Part shown: piece after piece, positions 26,342-35,900 of the stretch | Layout of the letters: the number at the start of each line of letters is the position of its first letter | Numbering within the stretch: position 1 is the first letter of the stretch | Source of the DNA: Myxococcus llanfairpwllgwyngyllgogerychwyrndrobwllllantysiliogogogochensis | Lineage (GTDB): Bacteria; Myxococcota; Myxococcia; Myxococcales; Myxococcaceae | Reading direction: 5' to 3' | DNA length: 59,225 bases | Assembly (NCBI RefSeq): GCF_006636215.1 | Contig: NZ_VIFM01000042.1 | Location: 1-59,225 of the forward strand | Notes under the pieces: model-generated | What the model was told of the DNA's origin: nothing | What the model saw: the letters and a program-made list of their open reading frames with translations, nothing else | Database searches by the model: none | Program-made: the position numbers and the translations under genes

Positions 26342-26788
26342 CTAAGGCTGGCGCGCCATCAGGCGGCGCATCACGACCGCGCTCGCTGGGCATGCTCCAC
26401 GGAGTTCCTCGGAGGCATGCAACTCTGGGGGGAGGGCAGCGCGGTCGATGCGGACAAAGCCGAAGCGCGGGAAGTAGTCCGCAGCAGTGGTGGTGAGGAG
26501 GAACAAGGCCTCGAGCCCATCTGCGCCGGCTCGCTCAACAAGCCGTTGGACCAACTCTGCCCCCACGCCCTTCCCCTTCTGGTTCTCGTTCACGACAACG
26601 GAGCGAAGGAGGGCGCTCGTCCCGTACAGCTCCAACCCTGCTGCAGCCACGAGCGCGCCTTCGCGCTCTGCCACGAGGAAGTAAGGCAGGTGGTCGGCCA
26701 CTCCTTGTCGAGGCAGGTCTGCGGCAGCGAGGAGTGCTTCAACTGCGCCGAGGTCGGCGGGGCGGGCGGGCCGAAGGGTGAGCATCAT
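26342..26788 (-). CDS. arsN2: GNAT acetyltransferase, ArsN2-like
   Basis: A GNAT-fold acetyltransferase of 148 residues and the last gene of the arsenic operon. Acetyl-CoA binding region VVVNENQKGKGVGAELVQRL, then LFLLTTTAADYFPRFGFVRIDR and a terminal CPASAVVM. This ordering matches ArsN2-type proteins that accompany ars operons and are thought to acetylate organic or trivalent arsenicals. The ATG at 26788 is chosen because it overlaps the preceding stop as ATGA; an upstream ATG at 26797 is also in frame. The exact substrate is unknown. Confidence 0.8.
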   Translation of the reverse strand: MMLTLRPARPADLGAVEALLAAADLPRQGVADHLPYFLVAEREGALVAAAGLELYGTSALLRSVVVNENQKGKGVGAELVQRLVERAGADGLEALFLLTTTAADYFPRFGFVRIDRAALPPELHASEELRGACPASAVVMRRLMARQP

Positions 26789-27186
26789 CGCGCCCACCCT
26801 TCGCTGGCCAGGAGTTCAACCACCCGGGCGCGCACATCGTCGCGAATCTCGCGCACGCGCTCCACCGACTTGCCCTTCGGGTCTTCCAGAGGCCAGTCGC
26901 CGCGCTTCAGCCCCGGCACGTATGGGCAGGCATCGCCGCAGCCCATGGTGATGAGCCACTGAGCGCCCTGGGCCAGCTCATCCGTGAGGCGCTGAGGCTT
27001 GGCGCCCGACAGGTCGATGGCCACCTCCGCCATTGCGGCCTTCACTTCGGGGTGAACACGCTCTCCCGGCTGGGTACCAGCAGACACGGCGCGCGCCTTG
27101 GCTGGGTCCGACAGAGCGTTGAAGAAGGCCGCCGCCATCTGCGAGCGGCCGGCGTTGTGTACGCAAGCGAAGATGACCGTCTTCAT
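26785..27186 (-). CDS. arsC: Arsenate reductase, low-molecular-weight phosphatase fold (short form)
   Basis: Reduces arsenate to arsenite for export. The 133-residue protein has the phosphatase P-loop CVHNAGRS (Cys8 to Arg14) and later MGCGDACPYVPG with two further Cys that could shuttle the disulfide, as in thioredoxin-linked ArsC. It starts 24 nt after the other reductase and overlaps the acetyltransferase start by 4 nt. The sequence is clearly different from the neighbouring reductase, so this is not a recent duplicate. Confidence 0.88.
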   Translation of the reverse strand: MKTVIFACVHNAGRSQMAAAFFNALSDPAKARAVSAGTQPGERVHPEVKAAMAEVAIDLSGAKPQRLTDELAQGAQWLITMGCGDACPYVPGLKRGDWPLEDPKGKSVERVREIRDDVRARVVELLASEGWAR

Positions 27187-27210
27187 CGTGATGACTCCTA
27201 TGAAAGGCGG

Positions 27211-27699
27211 CTACTGCTCACCGATGCCGCGGGTGAGCGCCGTCAGGCGTAGCCGGTCCAGCTTCTCGATGGGTAGCGCGAGGAACAACTCCAGCCTGCG
27301 GGAGATCTCCATGGACACCTTGAGGAAGGCAGACTCCTTCTCCGCCTCGCTGCCTTCTACTGCCGCCGGGTCCGCACTTCCCCAGTGAGCGATGACGGGC
27401 TGATACGGCCACACCGGGCAGGACTCGCGCGCCTTGTCGCAAAGGGTGATGACGAAGTCGAAGCGCACGTCCCGGAACTCCTCCCAGGATTTGCTGCGCG
27501 CGTCGGCAGCGGGAATGCGGAAGCGCTCTCGAAGCAGCCGGAGGGCGAGGGGATGGACCTCACCTTTCGGCGCCGCACCCGCGCTGTGCACCTCGAAGCG
27601 CTCACCCCCCAAGCGCTTGAGCAGGAACTCAGCCAGGATGCTGCGGGCAGAGTTTCCCGTGCAGAGGAAGAGCACTTTAAAGGGCGTTGGAGGAGTCAC
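27211..27699 (-). CDS. arsC: Arsenate reductase, low-molecular-weight phosphatase fold (long form)
   Basis: A second arsenate reductase of 162 residues with P-loop CTGNSARS near the N-terminus (Cys13 to Arg19), the SAGAAPKGEVHPLALRLL segment and VITLCDKARESCPVWP carrying two candidate resolving Cys. It belongs to the group often annotated as arsenate reductase/protein-tyrosine phosphatase. It follows ACR3 by 47 nt. Two reductases of different subtype in one operon may differ in electron donor. Confidence 0.87.
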   Translation of the reverse strand: MTPPTPFKVLFLCTGNSARSILAEFLLKRLGGERFEVHSAGAAPKGEVHPLALRLLRERFRIPAADARSKSWEEFRDVRFDFVITLCDKARESCPVWPYQPVIAHWGSADPAAVEGSEAEKESAFLKVSMEISRRLELFLALPIEKLDRLRLTALTRGIGEQ

Positions 27700-27746
27700 G
27701 GGGCCTCGAGAAGGAGCACCTAGGGGACGACGTCGGCAGCCGGGTC

Positions 27747-28880
27747 CTACGGGTGCGCTCCGCCAGGCCCGGACGCAGGCGTCTTCCCCTCGAAGCGACG
27801 AGGCAGCACGGCTTCACCGGCTCCGGGGAAGAGCCGACGCCTGAGCCAGAGCGACAGGTAGACCAAGGCGATGAGAGCGGGAACCTCGATGAGCGGCCCC
27901 ACTACGCCCGCCAGCGCCTCTCCTGAGGCCATACCGAACACGCCCACCGCCACTGCGATGGCCAACTCGAAGTTGTTGCCCGCGGCCGTGAACGACAACG
28001 ACGCTGTCTCCTCATAGGAGAAGCCCAGCTTCCTGGAGAGGAAGAAGGCACTGGTGAACATGATCGCGAAGTAGACAACGAGCGGGAGGGAGATGCGCAC
28101 CACGTCCAGCGGGAGGCGGGTAATCTTCTCCCCCTGCATCGCGAACATGAGGACGATGGTGTACAGCAGACCAATGAGCGCGGTAGGCCCCAAGCGCGGC
28201 AGGAAGCGCTGCTCGTACCATGCCTCTCCCTTGAGCCGAGTGAGGCCGATGCGCGTCAGCGCGCCAGCCACCAGGGGCACGCCCAGGAAGATGAGCACGC
28301 TCTTGGCGATGCTCCACATGGACACATCGAACGCCGCCACATCCGCGCCGAGCCAGCCCGGGATGACGGTCAGGAAGAGCCAGCCAAGCACCGAGTAGAA
28401 GAGAATCTGGAAGACCGAGTTGAGCGCCACCAGCACGGCGGCCACCTCATTGCTCCCGCACGCGAGCATGTTCCAGATGAGGACCATGGCGATGCAGCGG
28501 GCCAGGCCGATGAGCACCAGACCGTTGCGGTAGTGCGGAAGGTCCGGAAGGAAGAGCCAGGCCAGGGCGAACATCAACACCGGCCCCACAACCCAGTTGA
28601 GCACCAGGGACGTGGTGAAGAGCTTGCCCCGCGCGCGCAACCGGCCCAGCTCGCCGTAGCGCACCTTCGCGAGCACCGGGTACATCATCCACAAGAGGCC
28701 GATGGCGATGGGCAAGGACACGGTGTCCAGCCTCACCGTGTCCAGCCTCGCGCCCAGGTCCGGGAAAGCCCTGCCCAGGCCGATGCCCAGGCCCATGGCG
28801 GCGAAGATCCACACCGGCAGGAACCGGTCGATGACGGAGAGCTTCTTGACGATGCTGTCTGGAGCAGTGGTTGCGGTCAT
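27747..28880 (-). CDS. acr3: ACR3-family arsenite efflux transporter
   Basis: Inner-membrane arsenite exporter of 377 residues with about ten helices. The ATG at 28880 (MTATTAPDSIVKKLSVIDRF) is preferred over the upstream in-frame start at 28958, which would overlap arsR. Family hallmarks are visible: SVIDRFLPVWIFAAMGLG at the N-terminus, the conserved Cys in ARCIAMVLIWNMLA, and NSVFQILFYSVLGW. It lies 16 nt after arsR and before two arsenate reductases, so reduction and export are coupled in one operon. Confidence 0.92.
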   Translation of the reverse strand: MTATTAPDSIVKKLSVIDRFLPVWIFAAMGLGIGLGRAFPDLGARLDTVRLDTVSLPIAIGLLWMMYPVLAKVRYGELGRLRARGKLFTTSLVLNWVVGPVLMFALAWLFLPDLPHYRNGLVLIGLARCIAMVLIWNMLACGSNEVAAVLVALNSVFQILFYSVLGWLFLTVIPGWLGADVAAFDVSMWSIAKSVLIFLGVPLVAGALTRIGLTRLKGEAWYEQRFLPRLGPTALIGLLYTIVLMFAMQGEKITRLPLDVVRISLPLVVYFAIMFTSAFFLSRKLGFSYEETASLSFTAAGNNFELAIAVAVGVFGMASGEALAGVVGPLIEVPALIALVYLSLWLRRRLFPGAGEAVLPRRFEGKTPASGPGGAHP

Positions 28881-28896
28881 GAGAAGGCTCTTGGGT

Positions 28897-29262
28897 CTAC
28901 TTGCAGGCGTTGGGGCCGCGGGACTTGAGGAGGCGCGCGACGTCTTCCCGGAGGACATCCCTCTTGGTGAAGGCGGACACGAGCGCCTTGAGCTGGGCCT
29001 TGCACACCTCGTCCAGTTGCGGAGCCAGTCGGTAGTACACCCAGCTCCCGTCCCTGCGGGCCTCGACGATGCCAGCGTTCTTCAGCACGCCGAGTTGGCG
29101 GGAGGTGTTGGACTGGGTCAGGTCCAGGGCTGACTCGAAGTGGCAGACGCACAGCTCCCCGTGGCTGAGGAGTGCGACGATGCGTAGCCGAGTCTCATCC
29201 CCCAACGCCTTGAAGAGGCGGGAGGCGGAGCGAACATCTAGAGAGGCGGCGGCAGGTGCCAT
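28897..29262 (-). CDS. arsR: ArsR-family arsenite-responsive repressor
   Basis: Winged-helix repressor of 121 residues heading the arsenic operon. The metal site ELCVCHFESAL matches the ELCVCDL motif whose Cys pair binds As(III)/Sb(III). LTQSNTSRQLGVLKNAGIV is the recognition helix region and DGSWVYYRL the wing. The start at 29262 is chosen as it leaves the palindrome 29274-29287 in the upstream region; a start at 29292 would encode the palindrome as IFEY. Arsenite should release it and derepress the five-gene operon. Confidence 0.9.
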   Translation of the reverse strand: MAPAAASLDVRSASRLFKALGDETRLRIVALLSHGELCVCHFESALDLTQSNTSRQLGVLKNAGIVEARRDGSWVYYRLAPQLDEVCKAQLKALVSAFTKRDVLREDVARLLKSRGPNACK

Positions 29263-29273
29263 GAAGACATTAC

Positions 29274-29287
29274 GATATTCGAATATC
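29274..29287. promoter_or_regulatory. ArsR operator, perfect 14-bp palindrome
   Basis: GATATTCGAATATC is a perfect palindrome 11 bp upstream of the arsR start and markedly AT-rich compared with its surroundings. ArsR proteins commonly bind AT-rich dyads containing TTC/GAA at this position, so autorepression is the natural reading. Confidence 0.75.
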
Positions 29288-29619
29288 ATGTGGCCCGCCA
29301 CAACATCGGCCTCTGCAAGCTTCCTGTGACACCACCAGACGCTGTGACCACGGAGGAGGCAGCGACAGAGCGCACGGCTGGTGGGCATGGCCACGACGGG
29401 CATTAGGAGCCTTGGTTCGTCACCTCCGTCGTGAAGACCGGCGACTACGTTCCGAAGCGGCGACGCCATTTGGCGTCCCCAAGTGCCGTCGTACCGTGAA
29501 CAGGTGTGGCCCGGGGGATCCGCGCCAAGAAGTACCAGCTCCTTCTTGTAGACATTCACTTCCAATCTGCCCTTCCAGTGTTGAAGCACCCGTGGGCGGT
29601 CGGTACAGTCCCATCGACA
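29288..29619. other. Gap between arsR and the small Cys-rich gene
   Basis: No gene is supported in these 332 bp. A -24/-12-like pair at 29471-29486 has an 11-nt instead of 10-nt spacing and is not counted. The region presumably holds the divergent promoters of arsR and of the following efflux cluster, but no clear box other than the palindrome at 29274 is seen. Confidence 0.4.
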
Positions 29620-29994
29620 ATGCGGGCCCGCGCCATCAGCACGCTGCTGTTGCTCGTCGTGACGAGTTGGGCAGCCACACCCGCGCGGGCAACTGTCGAG
29701 TGCCGGGCTGTGTCCACCCAGGCCCGCGTGGGGTGCCCACCTCCCTGCCCCCACTGCAAGAAGGCCGAAGGCCCGAAAGGTCCTGGGCTGAGCAAGGAAT
29801 GCTGCGTCGTCCGTGCTGCGCCCGCCTCGCAGCCGGCTGAACCCTCTGCCCGCAAGGCCCATGTTCCCTCAGCCGCGGTGGTGGCGCTGCCGGACTTCTT
29901 CCAGCCCGTGGCGACGCATGTGAGTCCGGAGGCACCGCGCCGAGGGGCACTCGTTCCGCTGCCTCTTCAGATCAATCGACCACTCCTGAGGTGA
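29620..29994 (+). CDS. Short exported Cys-rich protein, CzcI-like (first of three)
   Basis: A 124-residue protein. Signal peptide MRARAISTLLLLVVTSWAATPARA is followed by a Cys cluster (VGCPPPCPHCKK then ECC), a Pro/Ala-rich middle, and a C-terminus reading LQINRPLLR. The ATG at 29620 is chosen because it opens the signal. Short exported Cys-bearing proteins with a Pro-Arg tail precede czc operons in proteobacteria (CzcI), and two similar ones precede other clusters here (37305 and 46461). Sequence similarity among them is low. The role may be metal sensing or buffering in the periplasm; this is inference. Confidence 0.6.
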   Translation: MRARAISTLLLLVVTSWAATPARATVECRAVSTQARVGCPPPCPHCKKAEGPKGPGLSKECCVVRAAPASQPAEPSARKAHVPSAAVVALPDFFQPVATHVSPEAPRRGALVPLPLQINRPLLR

Positions 29995-30206
29995 GCGTCT
30001 CCAGAGCACCGGGTCTTCCGTGTGCTGCACCCAGGAGCGTGTTGCCCAGAAGCGCGCGCATCCAGGCCCCGGCACTACTCGCGGCGCGCTGACTACTGTC
30101 TCGTGGGACGGCCCTGCAAGGGCTGCGCTCACAGAGCATGAGGTGCGCCTCCCTCACATCCTTCCAGGCGGTGCCCCTCGAACGGGCTCCCGCTAGGCGA
30201 AATGTC

Positions 30207-31433
30207 ATGACCTTGTCTGCCGCGGTCGGCGGGCTCGCGCTGCTGGTGTCCACGCAGGGCCCCTCCGGAGAAGTGCTGGACTTGCCCAGCGCCGTGAAAA
30301 CGGCGCTGCAACACAACCCTGAAGTCGCCCAGGCCCGCGCGGCCCGCGACGCGGAGCGGGCCGGAGCCGCAGGTGCTCGGGCATGGCCGGAACCGAGCCT
30401 CTCGTACCAGGCGTGGCAGCAGCCACTGGCCACCCCCTTCGACCCGACCGCCACCAACATGCACATGCTGGGCATCCGCCAGACGCTGCCCTTCCCCGGC
30501 CAGCTCGGACGCGCCGGAAGAGCTGCCGAGGCCGGAGCCGCGGCCCGGGGGGCCGACTTCCTCGCGGCACGCCTTCGGCTGGAGGCGCAGGTAGCGCACG
30601 CCCTCAACGGCTACTGGCTCATCCAGCATGAGTTGGAGGCCCACGCGCGCCACCTGGAGCTAGGACAACAGACCGTTGCCGCCGTGCGCGCGCGCTACGT
30701 CTCGGGGCAGGCCCGGCAGGCGGACCTTCTTCGCGCCGAGACGGAACTGCACCGACAGCACGCGAGCATCGCAGGGCTCCGCGAGAACCTCCGGGGCACC
30801 ATGGCCCTGCTCAACGCACTCCTTGGCCGTCCCCCAGACTCAGCATTGCCCGCCGCCAGCGAGCCCGAAGCCGAGCTGCCCTCGGGAGCCTTGGAGCGCC
30901 CGGAAGTCGCCGCAGCGAGACTTCGCACGGTAGAGGCACAAGAGAGCGCGGCGCTCGCGGACAAGGCCCGACGCCTCCCGGAAGTCATGGTGGGCTTCGA
31001 CTACATGCTGATGCCCGGCATGCCGGACGCGTACTCGGTCATGCTCCAAGTACCCATGCCCTGGCTGTCCGGCAGGCGCACTGCCGACGCAGAGCGAGCG
31101 CGGCGCCAGGTGGAGGAGCTGCACTTCGCGAAGGCGTCGGCCGAGAACGCGGCGCGCTACGAAGTGGCCGAGGCCCAGGCGGGTGTAGCGGCTGCGAGAG
31201 CCCAGCTCGTGGTGACGGAGGAGAAGCTCGTGCCAGGTGCGGAGCGGGCACTGGAGGCGACCCGGGCCAGCTACGTCGCGGGGCAGGCGGACCTCTTGGC
31301 CCTCCTCGACGCCGAAAGCGCGCTCCTCGACGCCAGACTCTCCCAAGTAAGACAGCGCGCGGCGCAGGGTGACGCCATAGCGGACCTGCGCCGGGCGTTG
31401 GGACTGTCCCTCATCTCGGAGAAGCAGCCATGA
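30207..31433 (+). CDS. TolC-family outer-membrane factor, second CusC-like
   Basis: Outer-membrane channel of the second copper-type efflux system, about 408 residues from the ATG at 30207 (MTLSAAVGGLALLVSTQG is signal-like). An in-frame ATG at 30138 would add 23 residues. TolC repeats are seen at LPSAVKTALQHNPEVAQARAA and LERPEVAAARLRTVEAQES. A Met-containing pair (TNMHMLGIRQTLPFPGQ; YMLMPGMPDAYSVMLQVPMPW) marks the CusC-like subgroup shared with the protein at 404. It overlaps the adaptor start by 4 nt. The 212 bp upstream hold no clear promoter. Confidence 0.83.
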   Translation: MTLSAAVGGLALLVSTQGPSGEVLDLPSAVKTALQHNPEVAQARAARDAERAGAAGARAWPEPSLSYQAWQQPLATPFDPTATNMHMLGIRQTLPFPGQLGRAGRAAEAGAAARGADFLAARLRLEAQVAHALNGYWLIQHELEAHARHLELGQQTVAAVRARYVSGQARQADLLRAETELHRQHASIAGLRENLRGTMALLNALLGRPPDSALPAASEPEAELPSGALERPEVAAARLRTVEAQESAALADKARRLPEVMVGFDYMLMPGMPDAYSVMLQVPMPWLSGRRTADAERARRQVEELHFAKASAENAARYEVAEAQAGVAAARAQLVVTEEKLVPGAERALEATRASYVAGQADLLALLDAESALLDARLSQVRQRAAQGDAIADLRRALGLSLISEKQP

Positions 31434-32965
31434 GCGAGCACCCTCACCACGCCCCCCTTCCGGAAGGGGAGGAGTCACCGCCCCCAGGGACGCGCGCCAT
31501 GTCCATCGTGCGCTGGGTCATCCTCGGCCTCATGGCCCTCGCGGCACTCTACACCGTGGCGCTGGCAGCCTTCGGAGCCGTGCGGCCCGTGTCGTCACCC
31601 AAGGAGGGAGGCGCTGCCGACTCCAGTCACGCGGAGCCCGCGCAGGCAACCACCCGCTACACCTGCCCGATGCACCCGCAGGTGGTGTCCGACAATCCTG
31701 GCCAGTGCCCCGTCTGCAACATGAATCTCGTTCCCGGGAAGCCCGGCGCCGCGAGCACCACGGGGCAGGAGGGCCAATCCGACGCGGGAGATGCCGGCGA
31801 TGCAAGACGTGCCGTTCCCGGGCTCGTCCCTGTCGATGTCGACCCAACCCGCACACAAACCATCGGCGTGCGCGTCGAAGCAGTGCGCCGAGAGACGCTC
31901 TCCGGCGGGCTCTCTCTCTTCGGTCGCGTGACGGCGGACGAGTCGAAACTCGCGCACGTCTCCGTGCGTGTCTCTGGGTACGTCGAGAAGCTCTTCGTTG
32001 CCGAGCAGGGCGCGCGCGTGAGCCGGGGTCAACCGCTGGCGGCCATCTACAGCGACGAGTTGCTTGTCCTCCAGAGTGAGTTGCTCCAGGCCCGCCGCTG
32101 GGGTGGAGACACCGCAGCGCCCGTGCGCGAGCGCCTGCGGCTGCTCGGCATCTCTCCTGCTGACGTCGCGGCCATTGAAACGTCCGGTGAAGTCCAGCGC
32201 GCGCTCACCCTCCACAGCCCAGTCAGCGGGTATGTCATCGCCCTGAACGTGGCCCAGGGTGACAGGGTAGAGCCTGCTCGCGAGCTGTTCGCGGTGGCCG
32301 ACCTCTCCCGGGTATGGGTGATGGCGGAGGCGTACGAGCGCGACGTCGCCCACATCCGCCAGGGCCTCTCCGTCCAGCTTCGTCTGGACGCCTACCCTGG
32401 CGAAGTGTTCCGCGGGCGCATCGACTACGTCTACCCCACGCTCAACCCTCAGACTCGCACGCTGCCCGTCCGCGTCGTCTTCGCCAACCCGGACGGCCGG
32501 CTCAAGCCCGGCCTCTTCGGGACGGTGGAAGTGGCGCTCCCCTCCACCGAGGCGCTCACCCTGCCGGCGGAGGCCGTCATTGACACCGGCGAGCACCGCT
32601 ACGTCTTCGTGGAGGTGAAGTCTGGCCGCTTCGAGCCCCGCGCCGTCGAAGTGGGCGCTCGCACGGGCGACCGGGTGCAGGTAGTGGCCGGCCTCGCCGA
32701 TGGTGAGCGCGTCGCCACGAGCGGCAACTTCTTCATCGACTCGGAGAGCCGCCTGCGCGCCTCCGTGGCCGCAAGCCCTTCTCCCGCGGCCAGCAAGGCG
32801 CCGCCCCCGCCTGGCGCGGCCCCTGACTGTAACGTGGACTTCGACGCGAAGGGCGCCCCGGACAAGTACGCCCAGTGCAAGGCGTGCGAGCGCGTCCACC
32901 GTGGCATGGGGACGATGGAAGCCGACTGCAAGAACGCCATCCCGAAGCCCTGGAGGCAGCCATGA
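31430..32965 (+). CDS. Periplasmic adaptor, CusB-like, with extra Cys-rich C-terminal domain
   Basis: Membrane-fusion protein of 511 residues. An N-terminal anchor helix (VRWVILGLMALAALYTVALAA) is followed by a heavy-metal-binding domain (YTCPMHP ... CPVCNMNL, the usual Gly replaced by Asn), then the adaptor core (LHSPVSGYVIALNVAQGD, DLSRVWVMAEAYERDV, LKPGLFGTVEV). After a Pro/Ala linker the last ~46 residues form an added domain with four Cys (DCNVDF, AQCKACERVH, EADCKNA), unlike the CusB at 1854. It overlaps both neighbours by ATGA. The added domain is probably a metal or redox site. Confidence 0.86.
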   Translation: MSEHPHHAPLPEGEESPPPGTRAMSIVRWVILGLMALAALYTVALAAFGAVRPVSSPKEGGAADSSHAEPAQATTRYTCPMHPQVVSDNPGQCPVCNMNLVPGKPGAASTTGQEGQSDAGDAGDARRAVPGLVPVDVDPTRTQTIGVRVEAVRRETLSGGLSLFGRVTADESKLAHVSVRVSGYVEKLFVAEQGARVSRGQPLAAIYSDELLVLQSELLQARRWGGDTAAPVRERLRLLGISPADVAAIETSGEVQRALTLHSPVSGYVIALNVAQGDRVEPARELFAVADLSRVWVMAEAYERDVAHIRQGLSVQLRLDAYPGEVFRGRIDYVYPTLNPQTRTLPVRVVFANPDGRLKPGLFGTVEVALPSTEALTLPAEAVIDTGEHRYVFVEVKSGRFEPRAVEVGARTGDRVQVVAGLADGERVATSGNFFIDSESRLRASVAASPSPAASKAPPPPGAAPDCNVDFDAKGAPDKYAQCKACERVHRGMGTMEADCKNAIPKPWRQP

Positions 32966-35900
32966 ATCGCCTCCTCGGGGCACTCATCGAGTGGTGCGCC
33001 CGCCACCGCTACACCGTCATCGCCGCCTCCCTGGTGGCTGCGGCCGTGGGGTACCTCTCCCTGAGGGCCGTGCCGGTAGATGCCATCCCGGACCTGTCGG
33101 ACCCGCAGGTGGTGGTCTTCACCGAGTGGATGGGCCGCAGCCCCACGCTGGTGGAAGACCAGGTGACGTACCCCATCACCTCCGGACTGCTCGCGGCCCC
33201 AAAGGTGACGGACGTGCGCGGGGTGTCCATGTTCGGGATGAGCTTCGTTTACGTCCTCTTCGAAGAGGGCACGGACGTCTACTGGGCACGCAGCCGCGTC
33301 CTCGAGTACCTCCAGACGCTTCAGCGGCGACTCCCCCCAGGCGTCAGTCCCACGCTGGGCCCTGACGCCACCGGCGTGGGCTGGGTGTACCAATACGTGC
33401 TGGTGGACACGAGCGGCCGGCACGACGTCGCCGACCTGCGCACCTTCCAGGACTTCTCCTTGCGCTATGCGCTGGAGAGCGTCCCGGGGGTTGCCGAGGT
33501 CGCGAGCGTGGGCGGCTTCGAGAAGCAGTACCAGGTGACGGTGGACCCTCGCCGCCTCCAGGCGCTGGAGCTCAGCCTCGGCGACGTGGCGCAGGCCATC
33601 CGGCGCTCCAACGCGGAAGTGGGCGGACGGGTGCTGGAGATGAGCGGGCGCGAGTACTACATCCGCGGGCGTGGCTACCTTCAGGACCTGGGGGCACTGG
33701 GAAAGGTCGTAGTGAAGGCGAGCAGCATTGGCGCCCCAGTGCGTCTCTCCGACATTGCCACGCTCTCCTTCGGCGGGAACATCCGGCGCGGCGCAGCGGA
33801 CCTGGACGGGGAGGGCGAAGTAGTGGGCGGCACAGTCGTGGCCCGCTACGGTGAGAATGCCCGCGCGCTCATCACCCGCATCGAGCAGAAGCTCCAGGAG
33901 GTGAAGCCCTCACTCCCGGAGGGAGTGGAGGTGCGGCCCGTCTATGACCGCTCGGTACTCATCGACCACGCGGTTGGCACGCTCCACCGCACGCTCTTCG
34001 AGGAGGCCTTGGTGGTTTCGCTCATCATCTTCGCCTTCCTCCTGCACGTGCGCAGCGCGCTGGTAGCCATCCTCACGCTGCCCGTGGCGATACTGCTCGC
34101 CTTCGTGCCCATGCACGCGCTGGGGCTCTCCACCAACATCATGTCGCTCGGCGGCATCGCCATCGCCATTGGCGCGATGGTGGACGCGGCCATCGTGCTG
34201 GTGGAGAACGCGCACAAGCACCTGGAGGTGCTGCCGGAAGACGCGGGCGAGGCGGAGCGGTTGAAGGCCATCACCGCCGCGTGTCGCGAGGTGGGCCCTC
34301 CCATCTTCTTCTCGTTGCTCATCATCACTGCGGCCTTCGTGCCCATCTTCGCGCTCAACGGGCAGGCGGGACGGCTCTTCCACCCGCTCGCGTACACCAA
34401 GACGTTCAGTATGGGCTTCGCCGCGCTCCTATCCGTGACGCTCGCCCCCGCGCTGATGGCGCTCCTCATCCGAGGGCGTATCGTCCCAGAGCACCGCCAC
34501 CCGGTGAGTCGTGGACTCATCGCTCTCTACAAGCCGTTCGTCTACGTGGCGCTCCGCAAGCCGAAGACAACGCTCGCCATCGGAGTCCTCGCGGTCATCT
34601 CCGCGCTGCCGCTCATTCCTCGCCTGGGCAGCGAGTTCATGCCCGCGCTCGACGAGGGCGACCTGCTCTTCATGCCGGTGACGATGCCCAACATCTCCAT
34701 CGAGGAGGCACGGCGCGCGCTCCAGGTGCAGGACCGACTCCTGCGCGGCTTCCCCGAGGTCCTCTCCGTCTTCGGCAAGGTGGGCCGGGCCGAGACGGCC
34801 ACCGACCCCGCACCCCTCTCCATGGTTGAGACTGTGGTACGCCTGAAGCCCCACGCCGACTGGCGAAAGGTGAAGGTGGCGCGCTTCTACAGCCACTGGC
34901 CGGGCTGGCTGAAGGCGCCCGTTCGCCCGCTATTCCCCGAGGAGCGGCAAAAGACGACCGAGGAGTTGATTGCCGAGATGAACGCGGCCCTGCAACTGCC
35001 CGGGTGGACCAACGCCTTCACCATGCCCATCAAGAACCGGCTCGACATGCTCACCACGGGCATCCGGACGCCGGTGGGCGTGAAAGTCTTCGGCACGGAC
35101 CTCGCGGAGATTGAGCGCGCGGGAGAGGAACTGGAGCGGGTGCTCGCCTCCGTGCCCGGCACGCGCAGCGCCTTCTACGAGCGCTCTCAGGGCGGGCTGT
35201 ACGTGGACATCATTCCGGACCGCGACGCACTCGCCCGCTACGGAATGACTGTGGGCGACCTCAACGACGTCATTGAAGGGGCCATCGGCGGTGAGCCCGT
35301 GACGATGACGGTGGAAGGCCGCAGCCGCTTCAGCGTCAGCGTCCGCTACCCCCGCGACGTGCGCAGCGACGTGGAGAGACTGCGCCAGGTCCTCGTCCCT
35401 GTCCGCGACACCTCCGGGGACATGGGTACTTCCGGCATGGGGAAGACGGGCCTCGACATCCGCCGCCTGCTCTCGGGCCCATATGCGCTGGCGCAGGCGG
35501 ACATGGGTGGAATGGGCCGAGCCACAGGTGCATCCCCTGGGATGGGAGGCGGCCTGGAGTTGCGACTGCCGGAGCGCCCCAAGGCGATGGCCTCTGACAC
35601 CGGCCTGGGGATGCGCCTGATGCCTCCGGGCGGCGCCATGGTGCCTCCGGGCGAAGGCATGGCACCCGCCTCCCCAGCGTCGGTCGGTGCGGCCCCAGCG
35701 GCGCGCACATTCATTCCTCTCTCGGCGCTGGCGGAGGTGAAAGTAGTGCAGGGGCCCCCAATGCTGCGCGACGAAGCGGGGTTGCTCGTGGGCTACGTCT
35801 ACGTGGACGTGGACACTGGCGCGCGTGACGTGGGCGGGTACGTGCACAGCGCCAAGGCGGCCGTCGAGTCCGCGGTGCAGGACGGGCGACTGCGCCTGCC

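Noticed and set aside
29471-29487. -24/-12-like sequence TGGCGTCCCCAAGTGCC upstream of the first CzcI-like gene
   Set aside because: The GG-GC distance is 11 rather than 10 nt and the -12 element lacks TT.
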